Positions 25,028-34,031 are shown, counted from the first letter of the stretch. The stretch is DNA of 64,000 bases from [Clostridium] citroniae WAL-17108 (GCF_000233455.1 NZ_JH376423.1:62001-126000); one strand, 5' to 3'. Notes: generated by a model from the letters alone, not told the origin. Numbers and translations: made by a program.

Positions 25028-25117
25028 CCGGATAAAATGATGAACCGGCATTGAGCCCCGGATAAAATGGTGAACCGGCATTGAGTCCCGGATGGAAAGA
25101 TGACACGGCATTGACCC
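25028..25117. repeat. Three tandem copies of a 30-bp unit
   Basis: Units at 25028-25057, 25058-25087 and 25088-25117 each begin CCGGAT and contain CGGCATTGA. Copies 1 and 2 differ at about two positions and copy 3 is more diverged. It lies in the 624-base gap between the metallophosphoesterase and acylphosphatase genes, about 50 bases upstream of the acylphosphatase start. Confidence 0.9.
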
Positions 25118-25167
25118 GTAGGCATATCCTGCCGGGGTGCCAAAGAATGTGATGGAGTGAGGATTTT

Positions 25168-25440
25168 GTGAATATGATTAGAAAACACATAATATTTTCC
25201 GGACGCGTGCAGGGAGTAGGCTTTCGTTACACCTCCTGTTATTTTGCCCAGTCCCTTGGCCTGACCGGCTGGGTAAAGAATCTGTGGGACGGGGATGTGG
25301 AGATGGAGGTACAGGGGGATCCAAAGTCCGTTGCCCGTCTGGTGGAACGTCTGCATGAGGGGCGGTTTATCCGGATCGAACACATGGAGACAGAGGAGAT
25401 CCCCGTGATTAAAGAGGGCAGTTTCCGGGAAATATATTAG
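25168..25440 (+). CDS. acyP: Acylphosphatase
   Basis: 90-residue enzyme that hydrolyses acyl phosphates in the cytoplasm. The active-site motif is visible as SGRVQGVGFRYTSCYFAQSLGLTGWVKNLWDGDVEMEVQG, with the catalytic Arg in GFR and the Asn of VKNLWDG. Length matches the family. The start is GTG 25168 or ATG 25174; both have GGAG/GAGG purines upstream and the choice is not settled. A 7-bp GGGCGTG/CACGCCC stem (25440-25467) follows the stop. Confidence 0.93.
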   Translation: MNMIRKHIIFSGRVQGVGFRYTSCYFAQSLGLTGWVKNLWDGDVEMEVQGDPKSVARLVERLHEGRFIRIEHMETEEIPVIKEGSFREIY

Positions 25441-25486
25441 GGCGTGGATGGATTTTCGCACACGCCCCAGGATCAGAGGAGAGTTT

Positions 25487-26338
25487 ATGTTAGGTTTAAT
25501 TGTGGCTGTGAAACGGATATACGATAAATACGCAGAGGATGAGATGACTGTGTATGCGGCTCAGGTTTCATTTTTTATTATTCTGTCCGTGGTGCCGTTT
25601 ATCATGCTGCTGCTGACAGCCGTCCAGATGATACCCAGCGTCAGCAATGCACAGTTTATGGAATTGATCGTGGGACTGGTGCCCGTGGATTACAAATCCC
25701 TGGCCTTCCGTGTGGTAAACGACCTGTCCCTTAAGTCGCCGGCCACCATGATCAGTGTTACCGCCATCACGGCCTTGTGGTCTGCGGGCAGGGGAATGTT
25801 CAGTGTGGCCAGGGGACTGAACCGGGTCCATGGGCATGGGGAGAAACGGTGGTATGTGGTGAACCGTCTGATCTGTTCCGGTTATACCATTGTGTTTATA
25901 CTGGTATGTATTCTTTCCCTTGGCCTTCTGGTGTTCGGCAATATGATCCAGGCCTTTCTGGTAAGCCGCTTTCCTATTGTTGCGGATGTGGTCACACACA
26001 TTATCAATTTCAGGGCGCTGTGGGCCCTGATGATCCTGGTGGTCTTTTTCCTGGGAATCTACACCTTTGTGCCGGATAAAAAACTGAAGTTCAGGGAACA
26101 GATTCCGGGAGCATTGTTTTCCACCGTGGGATGGATGGGTTTTTCATTTGCATTTTCCCTGTATTTTAACCATATCGGGGGAAGAAATTATTCCTATATG
26201 TACGGAAGCCTGACCGCCATCGTGCTCCTGCTTTTATGGCTGTATTTCTGTATGTGCATCCTGTTTTTCGGGGCTGAGCTTAACTATTACTGGAAGGAAC
26301 TGTTTCCAGGGGACGGTATGAGTCCCAGCCGCCGCTGA
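25487..26338 (+). CDS. YihY/BrkB-family inner membrane protein
   Basis: 283-residue polytopic membrane protein. The ATG at 25487 after AGAGGAGAG is preferred to an ATG at 25448 that sits inside a hairpin. The family pattern is clear: DEMTVYAAQVSFFIILSVVPFIMLLLTAVQ, ALWSAGRGMFSVARGLNRVHG, and a C-terminal helix pair ending FFGAELNYYWKELFPG. About six membrane helices are expected. Members were once called RNase BN in error; the real function is unknown. The 3' end overlaps the convergent LysR gene by 59 bases. Confidence 0.92.
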   Translation: MLGLIVAVKRIYDKYAEDEMTVYAAQVSFFIILSVVPFIMLLLTAVQMIPSVSNAQFMELIVGLVPVDYKSLAFRVVNDLSLKSPATMISVTAITALWSAGRGMFSVARGLNRVHGHGEKRWYVVNRLICSGYTIVFILVCILSLGLLVFGNMIQAFLVSRFPIVADVVTHIINFRALWALMILVVFFLGIYTFVPDKKLKFREQIPGALFSTVGWMGFSFAFSLYFNHIGGRNYSYMYGSLTAIVLLLLWLYFCMCILFFGAELNYYWKELFPGDGMSPSRR

Positions 26339-27185
26339 AATATGTGATGAAGTCCCGGCAGATAGCTGACATGGTCCCGTGTTTTCTGCGGATCAATGTG
26401 ATATGGGAGGAAAAGCCGGGGGTTGTGATGGGTTTCAAAAGCATGCCCGGGCGGGTGCACCGGGCAATAGAAGCCGGGGTAATGGCAATTCCGATGCCCG
26501 TATCAGCCCAAGAAAGGCTGGTGCGGGCATCGTCATTGACGCACAGATAGTCCTGACGGTTATGGGGCAGCATGTGGTTCAGCACATTTTCCCAGCGCCG
26601 GTATATGATCAGGGGACAGGCGGCAAGCTGTCCAAGGCTGATGCTGTCGGCATGGGGATCGGGGAAATGTTTTGCCATTCCAACTGCCATCATGGGTTCC
26701 TCGGCCAGATAGAGGCAGTCATAGGACTCCTCTGGAAAGGGAGTTCTCACAATGGCAGCTTCGATCAGCCCCGTGTTCAGCTTGTCCATCAGCTGATAGG
26801 TATTTCCCTCATAGATACAGAAATTCACTCCGGGATGCTGGGTGCGGAACGCGGTGATCCGGTTTATAATGGCTTCTGTCTCCACTGAGGATATCATTCC
26901 AAGCCTTAAGGCGCCGTGGAGCCCGCGGCCCATCTGTTCCAGCTCCTGGCGGGCGGCCCCGGTCATGTCCAGTATGCCCTGGGCCCTGTCATAGAAAAGT
27001 TTTCCCGCCTCGGTGAGGATAATGGAACGGGAGCCGCGCTGAAACAGTGTGACGCCCAGTTCCTCCTCCAGCAGTTTCATCTGGGTGCTCAGCGGGGGCT
27101 GGGATATGTGAAGGGATTTGGCAGCAGCTGAAATGCTTCCTTCATTTACAATGGTAATAAAATATTCCATTTGCTTTAGATTCAT
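26280..27185 (-). CDS. LysR-family transcriptional regulator
   Basis: 301-residue regulator from the ATG at 27183-27185. A longer reading to 27320 would run through the divergent promoter region and is rejected. The winged helix is classic: MNLKQMEYFITIVNEGSISAAAKSLHISQPPLSTQMKLLEEELGVTLFQR. The C-terminal effector-binding domain follows (LRLGMISSVETEAIINRITAF ... WADTGIGIAITPASIA). It is divergent from the heterodimeric ABC exporter operon, its probable target. The 190-base gap is AT-rich with several ATATT-type symmetric elements and a plus-strand TATAAT at 27259-27264. Confidence 0.93.
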   Translation of the reverse strand: MNLKQMEYFITIVNEGSISAAAKSLHISQPPLSTQMKLLEEELGVTLFQRGSRSIILTEAGKLFYDRAQGILDMTGAARQELEQMGRGLHGALRLGMISSVETEAIINRITAFRTQHPGVNFCIYEGNTYQLMDKLNTGLIEAAIVRTPFPEESYDCLYLAEEPMMAVGMAKHFPDPHADSISLGQLAACPLIIYRRWENVLNHMLPHNRQDYLCVNDDARTSLSWADTGIGIAITPASIARCTRPGMLLKPITTPGFSSHITLIRRKHGTMSAICRDFITYFSGGWDSYRPLETVPSSNS

Positions 27186-27376
27186 GTCACCGCCTCCTAT
27201 ATGAAAAAGATATATTACATATATTAAAACAATATTTTTAATATGGTTATTCCTATGATATAATACCAGACAGTGCAAAAAATGGCAATGTGCAAAAAAG
27301 CAATGTATGAAACATGACAATGGCCGCAGGAACCAGGAAGATACAGCGCAGATATGCGGCAGAATGGAGTTTGAGT

Positions 27377-29119
27377 ATGAAACGATTGTTGGGTTATATG
27401 GGGGAATATAAAAAGGAGAGTATCCTGGGTCCCCTGTTTAAGATGCTGGAGGCCAGCTTTGAGCTGTTTGTGCCTCTTGTGGTCGCCAGTATGGTGGATG
27501 TGGGGATCAAGAACCATGATAATGCCTATATTCTTAAGATGGGCGGACTCCTTCTTTTGCTGGCTCTGATTGGGCTGGCCTGTTCCCTGACCGCCCAGTA
27601 TTTTGCCGCAAAAGCCGCCACCGGCATGGCCACAGCCCTGAGGAACGACCTGTTTGCCCATATAGGCGGTTTGTCCTATGGGGAGATCGATTCCGTGGGC
27701 ACCTCCACCATGATCACCAGGATGACCAGCGATATCAATCAGGTACAGAACGGAGTCAATATGACCCTGCGCCTGCTGCTGCGTTCCCCCTTTGTGGTGT
27801 TTGGGGCAATGGTCATGGCTTTCACAGTAGATGTCCGGTCCGCCATGGTCTTTGTGGTGACGATCCCGGTGCTCTGCGTGGTGGTATTTGGGATCATGCT
27901 GGTGAGTATGCCCCTTTACCGGTCCGTACAAAGACAGCTGGACAAGGTACTGCTCACCACAAGGGAAAACCTGATGGGGGTCAGGGTCATCCGTGCCTTT
28001 AACCGCCAGAGAAGTGAGACTGAGAAGTTTGAGGGGGAAAATGACCAGCTGGTAAAGATGCAGGTTTTTGTGGGAAAAATATCCGCCCTATTAAATCCCA
28101 TTACCTATGTGATCATCAATGTGGCTGTGGTGGCCGTCATCTGGGTAGGAGCGCAGCAGGTGGAGGGCGGCATCATTACCCAGGGCAAGGTCATTGCCCT
28201 GGTCAATTACATGTCGCAGATCCTGGTGGAACTGATCAAGATGGCGAACCTGATCATTTTGATCTCCAAGGCAATTGCCTGTATGAACCGGGTGGATGGG
28301 ATCTTCCAGGTAAAGACCAGTATCCGGGAAAAGGAAAATGCTGTGAATATGGGAAATGCCGGAACCCCCAAGGTGGAATTCAAAAACATGAGTTTTCGAT
28401 ACGGCAAGGCCAACGCGGAGGCCCTGTCCCATATTTCCTTTCAGGCCATGGGCGGACAGACCATAGGAGTGATCGGCGGAACCGGCGCGGGAAAGACCAC
28501 GCTGGTAAACCTGATCCCCAGGTTCTATGATGCCTCAGACGGGCAGGTATTGGTGGACGGCGTGGATGTAAGGGATTACTCCCTGGCCGCACTGCGCTCA
28601 AAGATCGGCATGGTGCCCCAGCGCTCCGTTCTGTTTAAGGGAACCCTGAGGGACAATATGAAATGGGGCAGGCTGGATGCCTCTGACCAGGAGATATTCA
28701 GGGCGCTGGATGTGGCCCAGGCCAGGGAGTTTGTGGAGGAAAAGGAACAGGAACTGGATCTGCATATTGACCAGGAGGGCAGGAACCTGTCCGGCGGACA
28801 GCGGCAGCGCCTTACCATTGCAAGGGCACTGGTCCGCGAACCTGAGATACTGATCATGGACGACAGCGCATCCGCCCTGGATTTTGCAACAGATGCCAGG
28901 CTGAGAAAGGCCATCAGGGAGGGGACAAAGGACATGACCGTGTTTATTGTATCCCAGCGTGCCACCACCATAAAACAGGCGGACCTGATCCTGGTGCTGG
29001 ATGACGGGCATCTGGCTGGAATAGGAAGCCACAGGGAATTGTTGAGATCATGTGAGGTGTACAGGGAGATCTGCCTGTCACAGCTTTCAAAAGAGGAGGT
29101 GGAACGGGATGAGCAGTAA
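27377..29119 (+). CDS. ABC exporter half-transporter, degenerate ATP-site subunit
   Basis: 580-residue membrane-ATPase half-transporter of the BmrC/TM287 type. The ATG at 27377 follows GGAG by 7 bases; an ATG at 27314 is possible but without a site. The membrane domain covers about 1-310. Walker A is GGTGAGKTTLVNL and the signature is LSGGQRQRLTIARAL. The Walker B catalytic Glu is replaced by Asp496 (LIMDDSAS), and the H-loop His by Gln527 (IVSQRATT). These are the marks of the degenerate half of heterodimeric exporters, which also export drugs. It overlaps its partner by 11 bases. Confidence 0.93.
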   Translation: MKRLLGYMGEYKKESILGPLFKMLEASFELFVPLVVASMVDVGIKNHDNAYILKMGGLLLLLALIGLACSLTAQYFAAKAATGMATALRNDLFAHIGGLSYGEIDSVGTSTMITRMTSDINQVQNGVNMTLRLLLRSPFVVFGAMVMAFTVDVRSAMVFVVTIPVLCVVVFGIMLVSMPLYRSVQRQLDKVLLTTRENLMGVRVIRAFNRQRSETEKFEGENDQLVKMQVFVGKISALLNPITYVIINVAVVAVIWVGAQQVEGGIITQGKVIALVNYMSQILVELIKMANLIILISKAIACMNRVDGIFQVKTSIREKENAVNMGNAGTPKVEFKNMSFRYGKANAEALSHISFQAMGGQTIGVIGGTGAGKTTLVNLIPRFYDASDGQVLVDGVDVRDYSLAALRSKIGMVPQRSVLFKGTLRDNMKWGRLDASDQEIFRALDVAQAREFVEEKEQELDLHIDQEGRNLSGGQRQRLTIARALVREPEILIMDDSASALDFATDARLRKAIREGTKDMTVFIVSQRATTIKQADLILVLDDGHLAGIGSHRELLRSCEVYREICLSQLSKEEVERDEQ

Positions 29120-30878
29120 GACAAAAGCATTGGATAAAAGCAGGAGCATGGACACCCTGAAACGCATCCTTTCCTGCATTGCACAATACAAATGGGGCGT
29201 TATGCTGTCACTGTTCCTGGCACTGATAACCGTTGCCCTCACCCTGTACGTCCCCATACTCACAGGGCGGGCGGTAGACCAGATCGTGAGCACAGGCCAT
29301 GTGAACTTCTCAGGGCTTACAACTATCCTGTGGAAAATCCTGGGAGCCGTAGGCCTGACCGCTGTGGCGCAGTGGATGATGAACCATATCAACAATACCA
29401 TCACTTACAAGGTGGTGAAGGATATCCGAACCAGGGCCTTCAACCATTTGGAGATCCTTCCTCTCAGCTATATTGATTCCCATCCGTCAGGAGATATCAT
29501 CAGCCGGATCATTGCGGACATTGACCAGTTCTCGGAAGGTCTGCTCATGGGATTTACCCAGCTGTTCACAGGCGTGCTCACCATTGTGGGAACCTTGTTA
29601 TTTATGCTCTCCATTCACCCGGCCATTACCCTGGTGGTGGTCCTTCTGACCCCTATCTCCCTATTTGTGGCCAGCTTTATAGCAAAGAGGACCTTTGTTA
29701 TGTTCAGGCATCAGTCCGTGACCAGGGGAGAACTTACGGCATTGACAGACGAGATGCTTGGAAATATGAAGGTGGTTCAGGCATTTGGTTATCAGAAGGA
29801 GGCCCAGCGTAAATTCGAGGAGATCAATAACCGCCTGGCCGGGTACAGCCTGCGGGCCACCTTTTTCTCCTCCATCACCAATCCGGCCACCCGGTTTGTC
29901 AACAGTACGGTGTACGCCGCAGTGGGGATCACAGGGGCGTATGCCGCGATCCGGGGATTCATGACAGTGGGGCAGCTGACCAGTTTTCTAAGTTACGCAA
30001 ACCAGTATACAAAGCCGTTTAATGAGATATCCGGCGTGGTGACGGAACTTCAGAACGCTTTGGCTTCCGCTGCCCGTGTCTTTGAGCTGATCGATGAAAA
30101 AGCGATCCTGGCAGATAAGCCGGATGCAGTGGAACTGGAACAGGTGGACGGAAGGGTGGAGCTGGAGCATGTGGATTTTTCCTATACCCCTGACAGGAAG
30201 CTGATAGAGGACTTTAACCTTCTGGTAGAGCCGGGCCGGCGGGTTGCCATCGTAGGCCCCACGGGCTGCGGCAAGACCACGATCATCAATCTTTTGATGC
30301 GCTTTTATGATGTAAACAGCGGCGCCATCCGGGTGGAGGGAGAGGATATCCGGGATGTGACCAGGAAAAGCCTGAGGACCAATTACGGCATGGTGCTTCA
30401 GGAAACCTGGCTGAAATCCGGCACCATCCGTGAGAATATAGCATACAGGAGGCCGGATGCCACAGAGGATGAAGTCATCCAGGCAGCAAAGGAAGCCCAC
30501 GCCCATGGATTCATCACCAGAATGCCGGAGGGATATGACACGGTCATAAGGGAGGACGGAGGAAATCTGTCCCAGGGCCAGAAACAGCTGCTCTGCATTG
30601 CCAGAGTCATGCTTTGCCTGCCGCCCATGCTGATACTGGATGAAGCCACCTCCTCCATTGATACCAGAACAGAGATCAGGGTACAGAAAGCATTTGCCAG
30701 AATGATGGAAGGGCGCACCAGCTTTATCGTAGCCCACCGCTTATCCACCATCAGGGAAGCGGACGTGATCCTGGTCATGCGTGACGGCCATATTGTGGAA
30801 AAGGGCAGGCATGAAGAACTGCTGGAGAAAAATGGCTTTTATGCAGAGATATACAACAGCCAATTTGCCCGAGCATAG
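29109..30878 (+). CDS. ABC exporter half-transporter, catalytic subunit
   Basis: 589-residue partner (BmrD/TM288 type). The ATG at 29109 has GAGGAGGT 8 bases upstream and overlaps the first subunit gene. Membrane helices fill about 25-320. Walker A is GPTGCGKTTIINL, Walker B LILDEATSS with catalytic Glu512, and the H-loop VAHRLST is intact. The signature motif is altered to LSQGQ (Gln489). This altered signature faces the degenerate Walker site of the partner in the dimer, so all changes fall in one composite site. The substrate is probably a drug, peptide or lipid. A strong terminator follows. Confidence 0.93.
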   Translation: MSSKTKALDKSRSMDTLKRILSCIAQYKWGVMLSLFLALITVALTLYVPILTGRAVDQIVSTGHVNFSGLTTILWKILGAVGLTAVAQWMMNHINNTITYKVVKDIRTRAFNHLEILPLSYIDSHPSGDIISRIIADIDQFSEGLLMGFTQLFTGVLTIVGTLLFMLSIHPAITLVVVLLTPISLFVASFIAKRTFVMFRHQSVTRGELTALTDEMLGNMKVVQAFGYQKEAQRKFEEINNRLAGYSLRATFFSSITNPATRFVNSTVYAAVGITGAYAAIRGFMTVGQLTSFLSYANQYTKPFNEISGVVTELQNALASAARVFELIDEKAILADKPDAVELEQVDGRVELEHVDFSYTPDRKLIEDFNLLVEPGRRVAIVGPTGCGKTTIINLLMRFYDVNSGAIRVEGEDIRDVTRKSLRTNYGMVLQETWLKSGTIRENIAYRRPDATEDEVIQAAKEAHAHGFITRMPEGYDTVIREDGGNLSQGQKQLLCIARVMLCLPPMLILDEATSSIDTRTEIRVQKAFARMMEGRTSFIVAHRLSTIREADVILVMRDGHIVEKGRHEELLEKNGFYAEIYNSQFARA

Positions 30879-30897
30879 CCCGATATCAGGAGCAGGG

Positions 30898-30937
30898 AAG
30901 AGGCCGGCCGCGGGTTTGGGCGCCGGCCTCTTGTCTT
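30898..30937 (+). terminator. Terminator of the ABC exporter operon
   Basis: Perfect 11-bp stem AAGAGGCCGGC (30898-30908) with GCCGGCCTCTT (30922-30932), followed by GTCTTT. The rest of the gap to 31157 holds small GC palindromes (for example ACGGCC/GGCCGT near 30963-30978) and no gene. Confidence 0.85.
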
Positions 30938-31157
30938 TAGCCGGTTACCGGCGCCTTAGACTTGACGGCCCCGCGGCCGTATCCGCCGCCCCATCCCCAT
31001 TCCCTTCACGAACGGATACGCCATCCCCATCCCCTGCATATCCTTATAACTCCCAATTCCAATCTTAATACAATCTTTAGCTGACAATTCACACATTTTT
31101 ATGTATAATACCCTATGAAACCACTAAAAATATGAAAAAACGGAGGAATGAATTATT

Positions 31158-32504
31158 ATGGAATCGGACCCGGAAGCGGCCAATATTATATTCCAAATCA
31201 CAATCTTAGTTATCTTAACTCTTATCAATGCATTCTTTGCAGGCTCAGAGATGGCAGTTGTCTCAGTCAACAAGAACAAGATCCGCCGTCTTGCAGAGCA
31301 GGGCAACAAAAACGCAGCGCTGATCGAACGGCTGATGGAGGATTCCACAGTCTTTCTGTCCACGATCCAGGTAGCCATAACACTGGCAGGCTTTTTCTCC
31401 AGTGCATCTGCTGCAACCGGTATCGCCCAGGTACTGGCAGTGAAGATGGAAGCGTGGAACATGCCTTACAGCCAGACTCTGGCAGGCGTTGTGGTGACGC
31501 TGATCCTGGCATATTTTAACCTGGTGTTCGGCGAATTGGTGCCCAAGCGCATCGCCTTACAGAAGGCCCAGGGTTTCAGCCTTTTCTGTGTGCGCCCCAT
31601 ATACTACATTTCCCGAATCATGAATCCATTTATCAGACTGCTGTCCCTTTCCACCAGCGGCTTTCTTAAGTTGATCGGAATGCACAGTGAAAGCCTTGAG
31701 ACCGATGTGTCTGAGGAGGAGATCAAGTCCATGCTGGAAACCGGCAGTGAGACCGGGGTGTTCAACGACATTGAGAAGGAGATGATCACATCCATCTTTT
31801 CCTTTGATGACAAGCGGGCCAAAGAAGTGATGATACCGCGCCAGGATATGGTGGCAATTGATATCAATGACCCTATGGAAGAATATATTGATGAAGTGCT
31901 GCAGTCCATGCATTCCAAGATACCTGTCTATGAAGGGGATATAGACAATATTATCGGTGTCCTTTCCATTAAAGCCCTGACCATTGAAGCCAGGAGAAAA
32001 TCCTTTGACGGTCTGGATATCCGCTCCCTTCTCATGCCGCCTTGTTTTGTGCCTGAGAACCGGAGGACGGACGCCCTGTTCAGGGAAATGCAGAAGAATA
32101 AGACAAAGCTGGCGATTCTGATCGATGAATACGGCGGCGTGGCCGGTATGGTCACACTGGAGGATCTGATTGAGGAGATTGTGGGCGAGATCCACGAAGA
32201 ATATGAGGAAGTGGAACCGGAGATCCTGGAGCTGGAACCGCACAGGACCTACCGGATATCAGGCAGCATTTCCCTGTTTGACCTAAAGGAGGAGATGCAT
32301 CTTCACATGGACAGTTCCTGTGATACACTGTCCGGCTATCTTATGGAACAGCTGGGCTACATACCCAGCCAGGCCGAACTTCCCATCACCGTGGTTACCG
32401 GGGAGGCGGATTATGAGATAGAGGGAATGGATGAACGTGTGATCAGTTACGTGAAGATGACACTAAAGGAAGTGAAAAAAGAGGAAGAAACAGAGGAAGA
32501 ATAG
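31158..32504 (+). CDS. CorC/HlyC-type CNNM transporter-associated membrane protein
   Basis: 448 residues. The N-terminal DUF21/CNNM membrane domain has about four helices (FQITILVILTLINAFFAGSEMAVVSVNKNKIRRLAEQG). A pair of CBS domains follows (VMIPRQDMVAIDIN ... KIPVYEGDIDNIIGVLSIKAL ... KTKLAILIDEYGGVAGMVTLEDLIEEIVGEI). The C-terminus is the CorC_HlyC domain. The family is linked to magnesium or sodium/magnesium transport; 'hemolysin' is a historical label. GGAGG lies 11 bases before the ATG. It is 27 bases upstream of the sodium-pump subunit gene, perhaps in the same transcript. Confidence 0.92.
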   Translation: MESDPEAANIIFQITILVILTLINAFFAGSEMAVVSVNKNKIRRLAEQGNKNAALIERLMEDSTVFLSTIQVAITLAGFFSSASAATGIAQVLAVKMEAWNMPYSQTLAGVVVTLILAYFNLVFGELVPKRIALQKAQGFSLFCVRPIYYISRIMNPFIRLLSLSTSGFLKLIGMHSESLETDVSEEEIKSMLETGSETGVFNDIEKEMITSIFSFDDKRAKEVMIPRQDMVAIDINDPMEEYIDEVLQSMHSKIPVYEGDIDNIIGVLSIKALTIEARRKSFDGLDIRSLLMPPCFVPENRRTDALFREMQKNKTKLAILIDEYGGVAGMVTLEDLIEEIVGEIHEEYEEVEPEILELEPHRTYRISGSISLFDLKEEMHLHMDSSCDTLSGYLMEQLGYIPSQAELPITVVTGEADYEIEGMDERVISYVKMTLKEVKKEEETEEE

Positions 32505-32531
32505 GAACAAAAAGCGTAGGAGGATATGAAA

Positions 32532-33680
32532 ATGAGTTTTCTGTTAGATGGAGTCATGGCAGTTACATGGCAGCAGCTGATCATGTACGGAGTGGGGATC
32601 TGTCTGATCTGGCTGGCTGTAAAAAAGGGATATGAGCCATCCCTGCTGCTGCCCCTTGGGTTTGGTGCAATTCTTGTAAACCTTCCCTATTCAGGTGTGA
32701 TCGACCAGATGGTACAGGGAAAGGTGCCCGCGGCAGGCATCATAGAATGGCTGTTTAAAACAGGAATTGAGGCATCGGAGGCAATGCCTATCCTGCTGTT
32801 TATAGGAATCGGAGCAATGATCGACTTCGGTCCGCTTTTAAGCCAGCCGGTGCTGTTTCTCTTTGGAGCCGCAGCCCAGTTTGGTATCTTTGCTGCAATC
32901 CTGATCGCCTGTATGATGGGATTTGACTTAAAGGACGCTGCATCCATTGGAATCATCGGCGCTGCAGATGGACCTACTTCCATTCTGGTGTCGCAGGTGC
33001 TGGGCTCCAGCTACATGGGTCCCATTGCAGTGGCGGCTTACTCGTACATGGCGCTGGTGCCCATTATCCAGCCCTTTGCCATCCGTCTTGTGACCACCCA
33101 CAAGGAGCGCTGCATTCATATGGAGTATAATCCAAAGAGTGTGAACAAGACACTGCGTATTGCATTCCCCATTGCTGTTACCATCATTGTAGGTCTGATT
33201 TCACCCCAGTCAGTGGCTCTGGTAGGCTTTCTCATGTTCGGCAACCTGCTGAGGGAGTGCAGCGTGCTCAACAGCCTGAGTCAGGCGGCACAGAATGAGC
33301 TGGCAAACCTGATCACCCTGCTTTTGGGAATCACCATATCCTTCAGTATGCAGGCTGAGAAGTTTGTAAATGCAGCAACTCTGATGATCATGGCCCTCGG
33401 ACTGGTGGCCTTTGTATTTGACACCATTGGAGGCGTGCTGTTTGCAAAGCTGGTGAATGTGTTCCTGAAGATGGCGGGCAAAAAGCCTGTAAACCCCATG
33501 ATCGGCGGATGTGGGATCTCAGCATTTCCCATGTCCTCCAGAGTGGTCCAGAGAATGGCGGCTCAGGAGGAACCGGGCAATATTATCCTGATGCAGGCAG
33601 CGGGCACTAATGTATCGGGCCAGGTTGCATCGGTTATTGCAGGCGGACTTGTGATCAGTATTGTAACCCAGTATCTGTAG
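32532..33680 (+). CDS. Sodium-pumping decarboxylase beta subunit (OadB/GcdB/MmdB type)
   Basis: 382-residue membrane protein that couples decarboxylation of a biotin-bound carboxyl group to sodium export. The ATG at 32532 lies 8 bases after AGGAGG; the ATG at 32526 is too close. Signature segments are MPILLFIGIGAMIDFGPLLSQP, DAASIGIIGAADGPTSILVSQVL with the key sodium/proton Asp, and the C-terminal GGCGISAFPMSSRVVQ. No alpha (carboxyltransferase) or biotin-carrier gene is adjacent. Oxaloacetate, methylmalonyl-CoA and glutaconyl-CoA pumps share this subunit, so the substrate is open. Confidence 0.92.
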   Translation: MSFLLDGVMAVTWQQLIMYGVGICLIWLAVKKGYEPSLLLPLGFGAILVNLPYSGVIDQMVQGKVPAAGIIEWLFKTGIEASEAMPILLFIGIGAMIDFGPLLSQPVLFLFGAAAQFGIFAAILIACMMGFDLKDAASIGIIGAADGPTSILVSQVLGSSYMGPIAVAAYSYMALVPIIQPFAIRLVTTHKERCIHMEYNPKSVNKTLRIAFPIAVTIIVGLISPQSVALVGFLMFGNLLRECSVLNSLSQAAQNELANLITLLLGITISFSMQAEKFVNAATLMIMALGLVAFVFDTIGGVLFAKLVNVFLKMAGKKPVNPMIGGCGISAFPMSSRVVQRMAAQEEPGNIILMQAAGTNVSGQVASVIAGGLVISIVTQYL

Positions 33681-33722
33681 AACCACCGGATTTCAGGTGA
33701 CTGCGACAAGGAGGAATGAAAA

Positions 33723-33860
33723 ATGAATATGGCAAATATTGAGATTGCCCTGGAAATCATGGGGAAGGGCATGGGCGGTATCTTTGCGGCGATCATTGTC
33801 ATCATGCTGGCGGTTATGGTGCTGGGAAAAGTGACAGGGAAAAAGGACAAAGAGGAATAG
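33723..33860 (+). CDS. Small OadG-like membrane subunit
   Basis: 45-residue protein with one membrane helix (MGGIFAAIIVIMLAVMVLG), a short polar N-terminus and a Lys/Glu tail ending KKDKEE. AAGGAGG (33708-33714) lies 8 bases upstream. Its place right after the beta subunit gene suggests the small gamma/delta (OadG-like) subunit that anchors sodium-pump decarboxylases, although it is shorter than most (about 80 residues) and lacks a long tail. Too small for usual gene calls, but the site and context support it. Confidence 0.75.
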   Translation: MNMANIEIALEIMGKGMGGIFAAIIVIMLAVMVLGKVTGKKDKEE

Positions 33861-33922
33861 ATAGAAGACAAAAGATAGAAGATAGAGAAGCGGAAAGCAG
33901 AAAGTAGAAAGCAGAAAAAGGG
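33849..33922 (+). repeat. Purine-only tract with short AGAAAG repeats
   Basis: After the small subunit gene about 70 bases are almost entirely A and G, with repeated GAAAGCAGAAAGTAGAAAGC-like units, leading into the terminator. Confidence 0.7.
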
Positions 33923-33961
33923 CATGAGTTCCGGCAGTTTTGCCGGGAATCATGCCCTTTT
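33915..33961. terminator. Bidirectional terminator between convergent genes
   Basis: AAAAAGGGCATGA (33915-33927) pairs with TCATGCCCTTTT (33950-33961); the loop holds an inner TTCCGGCA/TGCCGGGAA stem. A and T runs flank the stem, so it can work on both strands. Confidence 0.88.
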
Positions 33962-34031
33962 AAGCTGAAGCGACCCGCTGCAGGCGGAGAATCCTGCTCG
34001 CAGAATGCTTTATTCTATAGGACTACACATT

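Noticed and set aside
25028..25117. CRISPR array
   Set aside because: Units are directly adjacent without spacers and no cas gene is present.
24729..25461. Minus-strand frames across the 30-bp repeats with repeated decapeptides
   Set aside because: Repetition follows from the DNA repeat; no ribosome site or domain, and they cross the acylphosphatase gene.
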